Positions 51,625 to 59,316 of a stretch of 64,000 nucleotides of DNA are shown in pieces. The stretch is from JBDRMV01 sp043825615. GTDB taxonomy: Bacteria; CG03. The DNA is taken from NCBI GenBank assembly GCA_043825615.1, contig JBDRRS010000006.1:21816-85815 (forward strand), written 5' to 3'. The notes beneath the pieces are model-generated. The model was not told the origin of the DNA. It saw nothing but the letters and a program-made list of their open reading frames with translations, and did not search any database. Position numbers and translations under genes: made by a program. How positions within the stretch are numbered: position 1 is the stretch's first letter; the number at the start of each line of letters is the position of its first letter.

Positions 51625-51773
51625 CAGAAAAGCGTGTATATAAACGGCGCGACGGCGGCGCTTTCAAAGAAGATGATGAAAATACCCAAAAGCAGAAGTA
51701 TAACTATTATGGGAATCAGCCATATTTTTTTCTTCTTCAAAGCGAACTGGAAAAACTCTTTTGCCAAATTCAT
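51624..51773 (-). CDS. DUF5989-like 49-residue membrane protein
   Basis: A very short gene that is easy to miss. It has a basic, amphipathic N-terminus (EFFQFALKKKKIW), one membrane helix (LIPIIVILLLLGIFIIFF) and the family's typical end SAAVAPFIYTLF. DUF5989 proteins occur with NodU-type carbamoyltransferases and SxtJ. It is first in this operon. No SD is visible; a promoter with its -10 box 6 nt before ATG 51773 suggests a leaderless start. Confidence 0.8.
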   Translation of the reverse strand: MNLAKEFFQFALKKKKIWLIPIIVILLLLGIFIIFFESAAVAPFIYTLF

Positions 51774-51779
51774 AGATTA

Positions 51780-51808
51780 TTTTTACACAATTTTTCAACA
51801 AAAGGCAA
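51780..51808 (-). promoter_or_regulatory. Promoter of the DUF5989-carbamoyltransferase operon, predicted leaderless
   Basis: On the minus strand TTGCCT and TAAAAA are 17 nt apart, with 6 nt between the -10 box and ATG 51773. The match is weaker than at the other promoters, but the spacing is the same. It is back to back with the promoter at 51821-51849. Confidence 0.5.
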
Positions 51809-51820
51809 GGGATGGTAAAT

Positions 51821-51849
51821 TTGATTTTCCGTGCGGCTTGTTGTATACT
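51821..51849 (+). promoter_or_regulatory. Promoter of the methyltransferase gene, predicted leaderless
   Basis: TTGATT and TATACT are 17 nt apart. Six nt (CCTTAC) separate the -10 box from ATG 51856, so the transcript should begin at the start codon. Confidence 0.8.
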
Positions 51850-51855
51850 CCTTAC

Positions 51856-52659
51856 ATGGTGAAAGTAACTTTTTCATTCGGTCGTAACTGGCGGGATTTT
51901 ATGAGGTCTCTGAATGAAGACCGGTTCAGGGAAGCCGAACGGTCGCTTGTTGATTTTTTGAAATTAGATAATTTACGGGGACTGAATTTTCTGGATATCG
52001 GCTGCGGCAGCGGTCTGTTTTCCTACGCCGCTTTCCGTCTCGCAGCCGCCGAGATTGTCAGTTTCGACGCCGATACTTTTTCGGTAGAATGCTGCAGGCA
52101 TTTGCACGGGAAGGCAGGCAATCCGGGCAACTGGAAAATTTACGAGGGTTCGGTTCTTGATGCCGATTTTCTTTCGGGGCTCGGGAAATTTGACATCGTT
52201 TATTCGTGGGGCGTTCTCCACCACACCGGCAGGATGTGGGAAGCAATCAGAAATTCAGCGAAACTCGTCAAAAAGGGAGGGTATTATTACATAGCCCTTT
52301 ACAGAAAGACCGCCGGAGCGTTCGGTTCGGAGTTCTGGCTGAAAATAAAAAAACTTTATAATTTCTTACCGGCTGCGGGAAAACGGTTTCTTGAAATAAT
52401 GTACATAGCGGCTTATTTTACGGTTAATTTTATAAGGTTGAAAAATCCTGCGGCGAAAATCAAAAATTACAAGTCGGCGAGGGGAATGAACTGGCGGAGG
52501 GACGTAACCGACTGGCTTGGCGGCTACCCCTATGAATTTGCCTCAAAAAAAGAAGTGCTTGATTTTATGAGAAATAACTTTCCTTCCTTTAAACTTGTAA
52601 ATACCACAATAGCGTCAAGCGCTCTGGCAAACAACTGGTACTTATTCAGAAACGGCTGA
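51856..52659 (+). CDS. Class I SAM-dependent methyltransferase
   Basis: A 267-residue cytoplasmic methyltransferase. Motif I is FLDIGCGSGLFSYAA, the acidic end of beta 2 is IVSFDADTFSVECC, and motif IV is FDIVYSWGVLHHTG. The C-terminal ~100 residues look like a substrate cap with basic and aromatic residues. The frame is open from 51274, but the promoter at 51821-51849 places the start at ATG 51856. The substrate is unknown; next to a polysaccharide-modifying cluster a sugar or lipid is possible. Confidence 0.88.
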   Translation: MVKVTFSFGRNWRDFMRSLNEDRFREAERSLVDFLKLDNLRGLNFLDIGCGSGLFSYAAFRLAAAEIVSFDADTFSVECCRHLHGKAGNPGNWKIYEGSVLDADFLSGLGKFDIVYSWGVLHHTGRMWEAIRNSAKLVKKGGYYYIALYRKTAGAFGSEFWLKIKKLYNFLPAAGKRFLEIMYIAAYFTVNFIRLKNPAAKIKNYKSARGMNWRRDVTDWLGGYPYEFASKKEVLDFMRNNFPSFKLVNTTIASSALANNWYLFRNG

Positions 52660-52679
52660 TTACCTTGGCACTTTGTCTC

Positions 52680-52707
52680 TTGACAGCGCTTTTCAGTGTG
52701 ATATAAT
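52680..52707 (+). promoter_or_regulatory. Consensus promoter of the LysM-phoH-recO operon, predicted leaderless
   Basis: TTGACA and TATAAT, both perfect, are 16 nt apart. Only 6 nt (CAAAGC) lie between the -10 box and ATG 52714, with no SD. Confidence 0.85.
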
Positions 52708-52713
52708 CAAAGC

Positions 52714-53238
52714 ATGAAAATGAAAAATGTTGCTGCTCTTTTAGCGGTTTGTTTGTTCGTTGCCGGATGCGGGGGCGTAAAGACGCTGACTCCGGAGGAA
52801 GAGGCGCGCCTTAACGCCCGCGATGCCATTGTTCGCGCAGGGGAGATGATAAAGACCTGCGACGAGGAAAAGGTTGATGTTTCTGACGCCGCCGAATTGC
52901 TCGCGGAGGCGAACGAGGCATTTGAAAACAGCGATTACCTCAGGGCCAAGGAAAAAGCCGACGCTGCTTACCGGTTGGCGAAAACCGCTCTTGATGAGGC
53001 GCGCGCTGCAAGAAAGAAGGCGATGGACGAAGCGGAAAGAGAACTCTCAAAAAGGCGGCCTTCATCATATACCGTCGGTTCATGGGCAAAGAACAGGGAT
53101 TGCCTCTGGAACATTGCAAAAAAGCCGGAGATTTACGCCGACCCCTGGCAGTGGAAGAAAATATATCTTGCCAACAAAAACAAAATTAAAGACCCTGATT
53201 TGATTTATCCGGGACAAGTTTTCGAAATTCCAAGATAA
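52714..53238 (+). CDS. LysM-domain lipoprotein
   Basis: A 174-residue lipoprotein with signal and lipobox LLAVCLFVAGC. An A/E/K-rich helical segment (about residues 40-112) resembles the DUF4398-type helical hairpin. A C-terminal LysM domain (about 118-174, YTVGSWAKNRDCLWNIAKK to LIYPGQVFEIP) should bind peptidoglycan. It therefore tethers outer or inner membrane to the wall. It is the first gene of the operon leading to recO; the next start follows 2 nt after its stop. Confidence 0.9.
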   Translation: MKMKNVAALLAVCLFVAGCGGVKTLTPEEEARLNARDAIVRAGEMIKTCDEEKVDVSDAAELLAEANEAFENSDYLRAKEKADAAYRLAKTALDEARAARKKAMDEAERELSKRRPSSYTVGSWAKNRDCLWNIAKKPEIYADPWQWKKIYLANKNKIKDPDLIYPGQVFEIPR

Positions 53239-53240
53239 CT

Positions 53241-54182
53241 TTGATAACAAAGGTTTTACCGGTCGGTTCACAGCAGGAACTTGCGGACATTTTCGGCCCG
53301 TTTGACGAAAATATACGCGGCATCTCGGAGACGTTTAATGTTTCGGTAAGAATGAGAAAAAACGCTTTGGAAGTAAGAGGCAGCGCCTCCGGCGTCAGGG
53401 GAGCGCTCGCGGCAATCTCCGCGGCTAACTTCAAGTCGGAGCGCGTAAAAAAAGAGGTTGTTTCCGGAAACCCCGGCGGCAATTGTTTATTCAGGTCATA
53501 TAAGGGCAGGGATATTTTTCCTAATTCTCCGACTCAGAAGAAATATGTCGCCTTGATGGGCAAAAATCCCATTACGATAGCGACGGGTCCCGCCGGAACC
53601 GGCAAGACGTTTCTTGCCGTTGTTTGCGGGTTAAAGTTTATTGCTCAGGGGCAATTCTCAAAAATAATATTGTCAAGGCCGATTGTGGAAGCGGGAGAAC
53701 GTCTGGGTTTTCTGCCCGGGGACTTTGAGGAAAAGGTCTGCCCGTATCTGGCTCCGCTTTATGATGCGTTCCGCCGTCTCATAGGTCCGTACGTCTTTAA
53801 CCGGCAACGGAAGGACGGAATCATTGAAATTGTGCCGCTTGCCTATATGAGGGGAAGGACGCTTGATAATGCGTTTATCATTCTCGATGAAGCGCAGAAC
53901 ACCACCGTCCTCCAGATGAAAATGATTCTCACGCGCCTCGGCCCGAACGCCCGCGCGGTCATAAACGGCGATGTGACGCAGATAGACATTGAAAAAGGCG
54001 TGGAATCGGGCCTTGTGCATGCGGAGAGAATTCTGAAAAATATCAGGGGAATAAATTTTATACAGTTTACCCGCAGAGACGTCGTGAGGCATCCTCTGGT
54101 AAAAAAGATTGTCGTCGCCTACGGAGGCGGCTCCGCAGGCGGCAGGGAAAGAACCGCGGTGACGCATCGGGAAAACAGATGA
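53241..54182 (+). CDS. PhoH-family ATPase
   Basis: A 313-residue cytoplasmic ATPase/RNA-binding protein of the PhoH/YbeZ type. An N-terminal KH-like region is followed by Walker A (GPAGTGKTFLAV), SRPIVEAGERLGFLPGD and Walker B (FIILDEAQNTT). Then come NGDVTQIDI and FTRRDVVRHPLV. In E. coli YbeZ works with YbeY, which is encoded two genes further on. The start is probably TTG 53241, just after the lipoprotein stop. It overlaps pgpH by 4 bp. Confidence 0.95.
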   Translation: MITKVLPVGSQQELADIFGPFDENIRGISETFNVSVRMRKNALEVRGSASGVRGALAAISAANFKSERVKKEVVSGNPGGNCLFRSYKGRDIFPNSPTQKKYVALMGKNPITIATGPAGTGKTFLAVVCGLKFIAQGQFSKIILSRPIVEAGERLGFLPGDFEEKVCPYLAPLYDAFRRLIGPYVFNRQRKDGIIEIVPLAYMRGRTLDNAFIILDEAQNTTVLQMKMILTRLGPNARAVINGDVTQIDIEKGVESGLVHAERILKNIRGINFIQFTRRDVVRHPLVKKIVVAYGGGSAGGRERTAVTHRENR

Positions 54183-55615
54183 GAGGCATAAAGACGTTTT
54201 TTTCGCAGGTGTTTAAAGCCTGGGCGGCAAAACTGGAAAAGCCGAGACCATCGCCGACAATTTTGAGAAGAGAAATTCCCGTTCCGAGATGGATGTTGTT
54301 TCTAATGATTGCGGCGGCTGTTTTTGCCGCGCTGGTTTCGGAGTTCGGGTTTGATAAAAGGTTATTTCTCGGGGCGGTAATTTGCGCGGCTTTCTGGACA
54401 GTTCTTATGGTTTTATCTCTTAAATTCGAAAGAGCGTTGAATGATTCAAAGTTTCTGCTTACGGGAATTATTATCATTGCTTCAATAGTGCTCACGCAGA
54501 TTGCCAAGTCAAAAAGAATACCGATGTATTTTATTTTTACGCCGATGGCCGTGAGTATCCTGAATTTTCTCGTCAGTAAAAGGATTGCCGCCGTCTGCAC
54601 CGTCCTCATAAGTCTGATTGTTTCGCTTATTTACCTGGGTGACTTCAGGATATTCTTTATTTCTCTCGCCGGCGGCATCGGCGCCGCCGCTTACCCTAAA
54701 AGAATTATCAGGAGGAGCGACCTTTTCCTCAACGGCCTGTCAATTTTTGTTTTTGTTTTTGCGGCGATGTCGATTCTTCATCTTTTTGGAATACACAGCG
54801 GAAATTTTATCAAGGACGCCGTTTATATACCCCTGCTGGTGGCGGTCTCCACGTCCGTTTTTGTGATGGCTTTTCTTCCGCTCTTTGAAGGTCTTTTCAA
54901 CATCACTTCGGACATCCGGCTTATTGAGTTGAGCGATTTTAACCAGCCGCTCCTGAAACGCCTTATGGCGGAGGCGCCGGGAACTTATCACCACAGTTTG
55001 ATGGTTGCGGCGCTCGCCGACGCTGCAGCGTCGGAAATCGGGTGCAACAGCATTCTCGCCCGGGCGGGAGCGTATTATCACGACATAGGCAAGATAAAGA
55101 AACCGCAGTATTTCGTAGAAAATCAGACGGGGGAAAATGTCCACGAAAATCTGAAACCCGAGATGAGCGCGCTGGTGATTGTGTCCCACACGAAGGAAGG
55201 TCTGCTTCTGGCCGGCGAATACGGGATTGACAATTGTATAAAGGCCTTCATTGCGCAGCATCACGGCACAACGATTGTTCAGTATTTCTTCAGAAAAGCG
55301 GCTGCCGCGCCCGGGCTGACCGATGAAACAACTTACCGCTATCCCGGGCCTCTGCCGCAGACAAGGGAAACGGCAATCGTGATGCTGGCGGACAGCGTGG
55401 AGGCGGCCTGCAGGGCGATAGAAGATAAAAACTACGAGAAAATCAAAGATACCGTTCACAAGATAATAAATAATTATTTTGCCGGCGGGCAATTGAACGA
55501 ATGTCCGATAACGCTCAAAAATATTCAGAAAATCGGGGATGTTTTCACTAAGACCCTGATGAGTATACACCATATACGGCTGGAATACCCTGAAGCGGTT
55601 TCTGAAAAAAAATAA
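54179..55615 (+). CDS. PgpH/YqfF-type membrane HD phosphodiesterase, short form
   Basis: A 478-residue membrane protein with about seven helices (residues ~38-250) and a C-terminal HD domain. The HD metal residues appear in TYHHSLMVA, AYYHDIGKIKKP, IVSHTKEG, QHHGTT and MLADSVEA. Such proteins split cyclic di-AMP. The usual N-terminal extracellular 7TMR-HDED sensor domain (~250 residues) is missing, so it may be always active or use another input. The order phoH-pgpH-ybeY is conserved in many bacteria. Confidence 0.9.
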   Translation: MRGIKTFFSQVFKAWAAKLEKPRPSPTILRREIPVPRWMLFLMIAAAVFAALVSEFGFDKRLFLGAVICAAFWTVLMVLSLKFERALNDSKFLLTGIIIIASIVLTQIAKSKRIPMYFIFTPMAVSILNFLVSKRIAAVCTVLISLIVSLIYLGDFRIFFISLAGGIGAAAYPKRIIRRSDLFLNGLSIFVFVFAAMSILHLFGIHSGNFIKDAVYIPLLVAVSTSVFVMAFLPLFEGLFNITSDIRLIELSDFNQPLLKRLMAEAPGTYHHSLMVAALADAAASEIGCNSILARAGAYYHDIGKIKKPQYFVENQTGENVHENLKPEMSALVIVSHTKEGLLLAGEYGIDNCIKAFIAQHHGTTIVQYFFRKAAAAPGLTDETTYRYPGPLPQTRETAIVMLADSVEAACRAIEDKNYEKIKDTVHKIINNYFAGGQLNECPITLKNIQKIGDVFTKTLMSIHHIRLEYPEAVSEKK

Positions 55616-56085
55616 TGGTTCGCAGCCGCGTCGGGTTTTTCCATACCGTCTCTTTTAAGGGTATCCCCGGGAAAAAACTGCTGGTTTTCGCAAAAAAAAC
55701 GTCTGCGTTTCTCAAACTTACAGGGGTTATAAATGTTATTTTTACGGGCGACAGACGCATGAGGTCGCTGAACAGAAAATTTCTGGGCAGGGATGCGGTG
55801 ACGGACGTCATCGCTTTTGAACCCGGATTCCCGCCGTTCGGCGGAATCAGCGAGGTTTATATTAACCTCGCCGAGGCGCGCCGTTCCGCAAAAATGCTCG
55901 GTCACACTGTTTTCATGGAACTTGCGGCGCTGGTTTCGCACGGGTTTCTTCACTTAAGCGGGATGACGGACGGGCGAAAAAAATCCCGTAAAAAAATGCT
56001 TGAAAAAGGCGGATGCCTCATCGGAAAATTTCTGTCCGCAGGAGAGCGAAGCCTACCTTTAGGTACGGTCTGTGACCTGAAATGA
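55615..56085 (+). CDS. ybeY: Endoribonuclease YbeY, with altered metal site
   Basis: YbeY is a metal-dependent endoribonuclease for 16S rRNA 3'-end maturation and ribosome quality control. The protein is 156 residues. The family core is visible (SLNRKFLGRDAVTDVIAF, GISEVYINLAEA). The metal motif normally reads HGxLHLxGYDH. Here it is HGFLHLSGMTD: H109 and H113 are kept and the third ligand is D119 in place of histidine. The last ~15 residues (SLPLGTVCDLK) are not typical. The start overlaps the pgpH stop by 1 bp. Confidence 0.88.
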   Translation: MVRSRVGFFHTVSFKGIPGKKLLVFAKKTSAFLKLTGVINVIFTGDRRMRSLNRKFLGRDAVTDVIAFEPGFPPFGGISEVYINLAEARRSAKMLGHTVFMELAALVSHGFLHLSGMTDGRKKSRKKMLEKGGCLIGKFLSAGERSLPLGTVCDLK

Positions 56086-57200
56086 TAACTGAAACGGTTG
56101 TTCTTGTTTTTCTTCTGGCGCTTTCGGGTATTTTTTCATCAATGGAAACGTCGCTGGCAACGCTCAATAAAGCAAAAATCAAGGCGCTTTTGGAACTGAA
56201 GAAGCAGAAAATTTTCAGGGACTGGCTGATTAAGCCGACTTCCGTTTTTTCCACAATTTTGGTAGGCAACAATCTTGTTAATATCGCGTTCAGTTCGCTT
56301 CTGTCTTTTTACATAATGTCCGCTCTTATTTCGCGCGGTGTTTCGTCCGGCGCCTCGTCGTTTCTCGCTCTTATAGCCGCGTCGACGCTTATCCTTTTCT
56401 TCGGCGAAATTATGCCCAAAAATATTGCCACGACTTATCCGCGTAAAGTGAGTGAAACATTCGGCGGATTTCTCAATTTTACAGGTTTCATCCTGTCCCC
56501 GTTTACGGAATTGCTCGCCGCCGCTTCAAACCGTCTTGTCGGTTCAGAAAAGGCATCCTCCGATTTAAGGATAAGCAGAGTTGATATAAACGAACTCTCC
56601 ATGTCAACCACCCACGCGGATTCCGGCGCGCTGCCGGGCGCCGATGGCGTTAATGCGTTCTCAAAAATTATCTCAAAAGTTCTTTCTCTGAGTCATCTGA
56701 CCACGGGGGAAATAATGACTCCGAGAAAGGAAATTACGGGGCTGGATTTAAACATGGACTGGGAAAGAATTAAAACGCGGATTGTTGATTCGGGTATTTC
56801 GCGGTTCCCCGCCTACTACGGCGGTTTGAAAAATTTAGCGGGGATTCTTTACACAAGAGAAATTTGCAATGCTCTGATTATGAAAAAAACCATCGGCCCC
56901 GTTATAAATAAGACGCCACCGGCGGCGGATGACCGTCTCACCGAAGGATCTTCCGCCGGCTTCTCGTCCGGGGCGACTATTTCCAGCGGGGTTGATTTGA
57001 AGCAGTACGTTCATAAACCCTTTTATATTGATGAAAAAGACAGCGCCCTGAATGCTTACAGGAAAATGGTAAAGAACAGAATTCATATTGCCGTTGTTGT
57101 GAATGACAAATTCAGAATCAGGGGAATTATTACGATGGAAGACCTTCTGGAAGAGGTTTTCGGGCCCATTCTGGACGAATACGATTTAAAACGGGAATGA
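56082..57200 (+). CDS. CNNM/CorC-type membrane protein (DUF21 + CBS), without CorC_HlyC domain
   Basis: A 372-residue inner-membrane protein. The DUF21 domain has about four membrane segments (SGIFSSMETSLATLNKAKIKAL, LFFGEIMPKNIATTYP). A CBS pair follows (MTPRKEITGLDL, IAVVVNDKFRIRGIITMEDLLEEVFG). A low-complexity G/S/A linker (about residues 285-305) splits the CBS pair. It stops straight after the second CBS, where relatives carry a CorC_HlyC domain. Family members are linked to Mg2+/Co2+ efflux. It overlaps ybeY and the second copy by 4 bp each. Confidence 0.88.
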   Translation: MITETVVLVFLLALSGIFSSMETSLATLNKAKIKALLELKKQKIFRDWLIKPTSVFSTILVGNNLVNIAFSSLLSFYIMSALISRGVSSGASSFLALIAASTLILFFGEIMPKNIATTYPRKVSETFGGFLNFTGFILSPFTELLAAASNRLVGSEKASSDLRISRVDINELSMSTTHADSGALPGADGVNAFSKIISKVLSLSHLTTGEIMTPRKEITGLDLNMDWERIKTRIVDSGISRFPAYYGGLKNLAGILYTREICNALIMKKTIGPVINKTPPAADDRLTEGSSAGFSSGATISSGVDLKQYVHKPFYIDEKDSALNAYRKMVKNRIHIAVVVNDKFRIRGIITMEDLLEEVFGPILDEYDLKRE

Positions 57201-58483
57201 TAATCATTCTGCTTGCCGCTTTTATTTTTATGATTTATTTTGCGGGCACGGAGACCGCCGTCTGTTCGCTTTCGTCGTTTCAGAGAGACGAAATCCTGCG
57301 CGGCGGGAAGAAATCCGCCGCCGCTTCCCTCGCGAAATTCCTTGAGAAACCGCACAGGACTCTCACGGCGATTTTGATAGGGAATGCTCTGGCGGTGGTT
57401 ATCGCCTCGGTCGCGGTGCAGTCGGCGTCAATGCAGGCGGCGGAAAAATACGGGTTGTCCGTTTCAAAAGTAAGCGTAATTGCGAGCGCGGGGCTTTTTT
57501 TCCTCGTTGTTTTTTTCGGCGAGATACTTCCGAAAGCGAGCGCCCGGAAGAACCCGAAGAAATTTTCCGAGTTTGCTCTCGCGCCGCTTTCAAAAATGAC
57601 GGCGGTTCTGTTGCCTCTGGCGGTATTTCTTTTTTCCATAAGCCGCGCCATCTTCTCGTTTTTCGGGCTCCGGCTTTCAAAAACGCTTCCGCGGACGAGT
57701 TCTCAGGAATTTGCCGCTCTGGCTGAGACGGCATACCTTTCGGGAAAAATTTCAAAGGAAGAGAGAAGAATGATAAGGGGTATTGTGGATTTTCCGGAAA
57801 AGGAAGTGAGGCAGGTTATGGTGCCTGAAGTCGGAATAGACGCTGTTGACATAAACTGGGGGCGGGAAAGAATTTTGCGGGAAATCGCTTCGTTTAATCA
57901 CTCGCGGATACCGGTTTACGCGAAACATCTGGATAATATTGTCGGCTTGATTTATACGAAAGATGTCATGGGTATTTTAAGTTTAGGCCCTCTTCTGATT
58001 CTGCAGGATATTATCAGGCCCCCGTTTTTCGTTCCTGAAACCGCCCCCGTCAGAACGCTTCTTAAAAATTTTATGCAGGGACGCCAGCACCTTTCAATTG
58101 CGGTGGATGAATACGGGAAGGTTACGGGCGTAATTACTCTTGAGGATGTCCTTGAGGAAATAACGGGAGATATTTTCGACGAGTTCGACAGGGAAACCAG
58201 TTATAAGAATGACCGCGACGGTTCGTTTCTTGTTCCCGCGCATGAAAGCGTAGACAGGGTTAACGATAAACTGTCTCTGGGTCTGCCTGCCGAAACGGCG
58301 GAATCCGTCGGAGGTTTGATATTGGAAAAACTGAACTATCTGCCGAAGAAGGGTGCGTCCGTCACTTACGGGGATGTTATTTTAGAGGTGGAAAGCGCGG
58401 ATGAACAGAAAATTAAAACGGTCCGTATCAGAACAATCCCCCTTACATCCCCCTTTGAAAAAGGGGGAAAGAGGGGGATTTAA
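57197..58483 (+). CDS. CNNM/CorC-type membrane protein, full length
   Basis: A 428-residue paralogue of the preceding gene with all three parts: DUF21 (AGTETAVCSLSSFQRDEIL, VFFGEILPKASARKNP), a CBS pair (VMVPEVGIDAVD, EYGKVTGVITLEDVLEEITGDIFDEFD) and the CorC_HlyC domain (~residues 345-415). The final residues PLTSPFEKGGKRGI come from the palindrome at 58435-58480 and are not native. The tandem CorC pair may work as a heterodimer. The stop overlaps the recO start by 1 bp. Confidence 0.9.
   Translation: MIIILLAAFIFMIYFAGTETAVCSLSSFQRDEILRGGKKSAAASLAKFLEKPHRTLTAILIGNALAVVIASVAVQSASMQAAEKYGLSVSKVSVIASAGLFFLVVFFGEILPKASARKNPKKFSEFALAPLSKMTAVLLPLAVFLFSISRAIFSFFGLRLSKTLPRTSSQEFAALAETAYLSGKISKEERRMIRGIVDFPEKEVRQVMVPEVGIDAVDINWGRERILREIASFNHSRIPVYAKHLDNIVGLIYTKDVMGILSLGPLLILQDIIRPPFFVPETAPVRTLLKNFMQGRQHLSIAVDEYGKVTGVITLEDVLEEITGDIFDEFDRETSYKNDRDGSFLVPAHESVDRVNDKLSLGLPAETAESVGGLILEKLNYLPKKGASVTYGDVILEVESADEQKIKTVRIRTIPLTSPFEKGGKRGI
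58435..58480. repeat. 46-bp palindromic repeat at the corC2 3' end
   Basis: AATCCCCC (58435-58442) pairs with GGGGGATT (58473-58480), and inside CCCCCTTT (58449-58456) pairs with AAAGGGGG (58460-58467). Similar nested C-run/G-run palindromes encoding PLTPPLKKGG-like tails are widespread in bacteria. Here it forms the last codons of corC2. Confidence 0.8.
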
Positions 58484-59085
58484 TGGTTCACTGCAAAACG
58501 AAGGCAATCGTAATTGACAACAAACCTGTCTCCGCCAATAAAAACAGGGTTATTCTCTTTACGGAAAATTTCGGAAAAATAAATGTTTTCCTCACGGGAT
58601 ACGGGAAAGCCGTCAATCACTGGGCGGGCGCTTTCGACGCTGCGAACATCCTTGAAATATCCTGCCGGAAAAAAGGTTCCTTTTACACCGTAACAGGATG
58701 GGATATTCTTTGCTTTTACCCTGATAAGAATTTAGCCGAATTTTTACTGAAACAGGTTATGCTTGAAGCGACAAATGAGGTTTTACCCCTGAACGAGCGG
58801 AATAAAAATCTTTTCAGATGGCTTGAGTGGGCGTTGAAAAATGTAAGCATGAAAGGCATTTGCGTATATTTTGCGCGTTTGATTTATAACGGCGGCTTTT
58901 TCAATTTTTCAAACGAAGTCCTGAAAAAACTGCTCACGGGCGACTTTATGCGTTTTATAAAAGATGAATCACCCGATAACCTGAGAGCGATGCTCAATCA
59001 GGAAATAGGCGTGATTGAGGACTTTACGGGACAGCCCGTAAAGAGTTATGAAATGTTTGGTAAAAAGCCGTGGACGTCCGCCTGA
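58483..59085 (+). CDS. recO: DNA repair protein RecO
   Basis: RecO loads RecA on single-stranded DNA with RecF and RecR. The protein is 200 residues. The N-terminal OB fold has KTKAIVIDNKPVSANKNRVI and FGKINVFLTGYGK. A helical C-terminal domain follows. The zinc-finger cysteines found in many RecO proteins are absent and the protein is ~40 residues shorter than usual, so the call is a little less certain. The operon order corC-recO is common; era does not follow. Confidence 0.82.
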   Translation: MVHCKTKAIVIDNKPVSANKNRVILFTENFGKINVFLTGYGKAVNHWAGAFDAANILEISCRKKGSFYTVTGWDILCFYPDKNLAEFLLKQVMLEATNEVLPLNERNKNLFRWLEWALKNVSMKGICVYFARLIYNGGFFNFSNEVLKKLLTGDFMRFIKDESPDNLRAMLNQEIGVIEDFTGQPVKSYEMFGKKPWTSA

Positions 59086-59210
59086 AACGGCCGGGCAGAG
59101 CCCTTTAGAATCAAAGGTTTTCTATAAGAACTTTTTTTCCACCGGACTAAATAAGAATAGATATCTCTTTTCACAGGTTTCTTTTAGCACATTTCGTAAA
59201 GTATGTCTTT

Positions 59211-59262
59211 CGTGCGTTTTTTGTGAAATTTTGCAAATATTACGTGCCGTTTTTGTGAAATT
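59211..59262. repeat. Two 20-bp direct repeats in a convergent spacer
   Basis: Positions 59211-59230 and 59243-59262 are nearly identical (shared core TTTTTGTGAAATT), 32 bp apart. The rest of the 231-bp spacer between recO and the convergent barrel gene shows no gene and no clear terminator. Confidence 0.5.
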
Positions 59263-59316
59263 CTTCAATAAAAATTGAAATATTATCATTGTTTCCAGCG
59301 CAGCCGAAATTGAATT

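Noticed and set aside
51274..51855. N-terminal extension of the methyltransferase to 461 residues
   Set aside because: The added part is antisense to the carbamoyltransferase start, SxtJ-like and DUF5989 genes and contains the promoter of the methyltransferase.
54740..55573. 277-codon frame on the minus strand
   Set aside because: Antisense to the HD domain of PgpH; an effect of codon usage, with no motif of its own.
59086..59316. Bidirectional terminator between convergent recO and barrel genes
   Set aside because: Only a weak imperfect stem before a T run near 59115-59140; I could not support a terminator.
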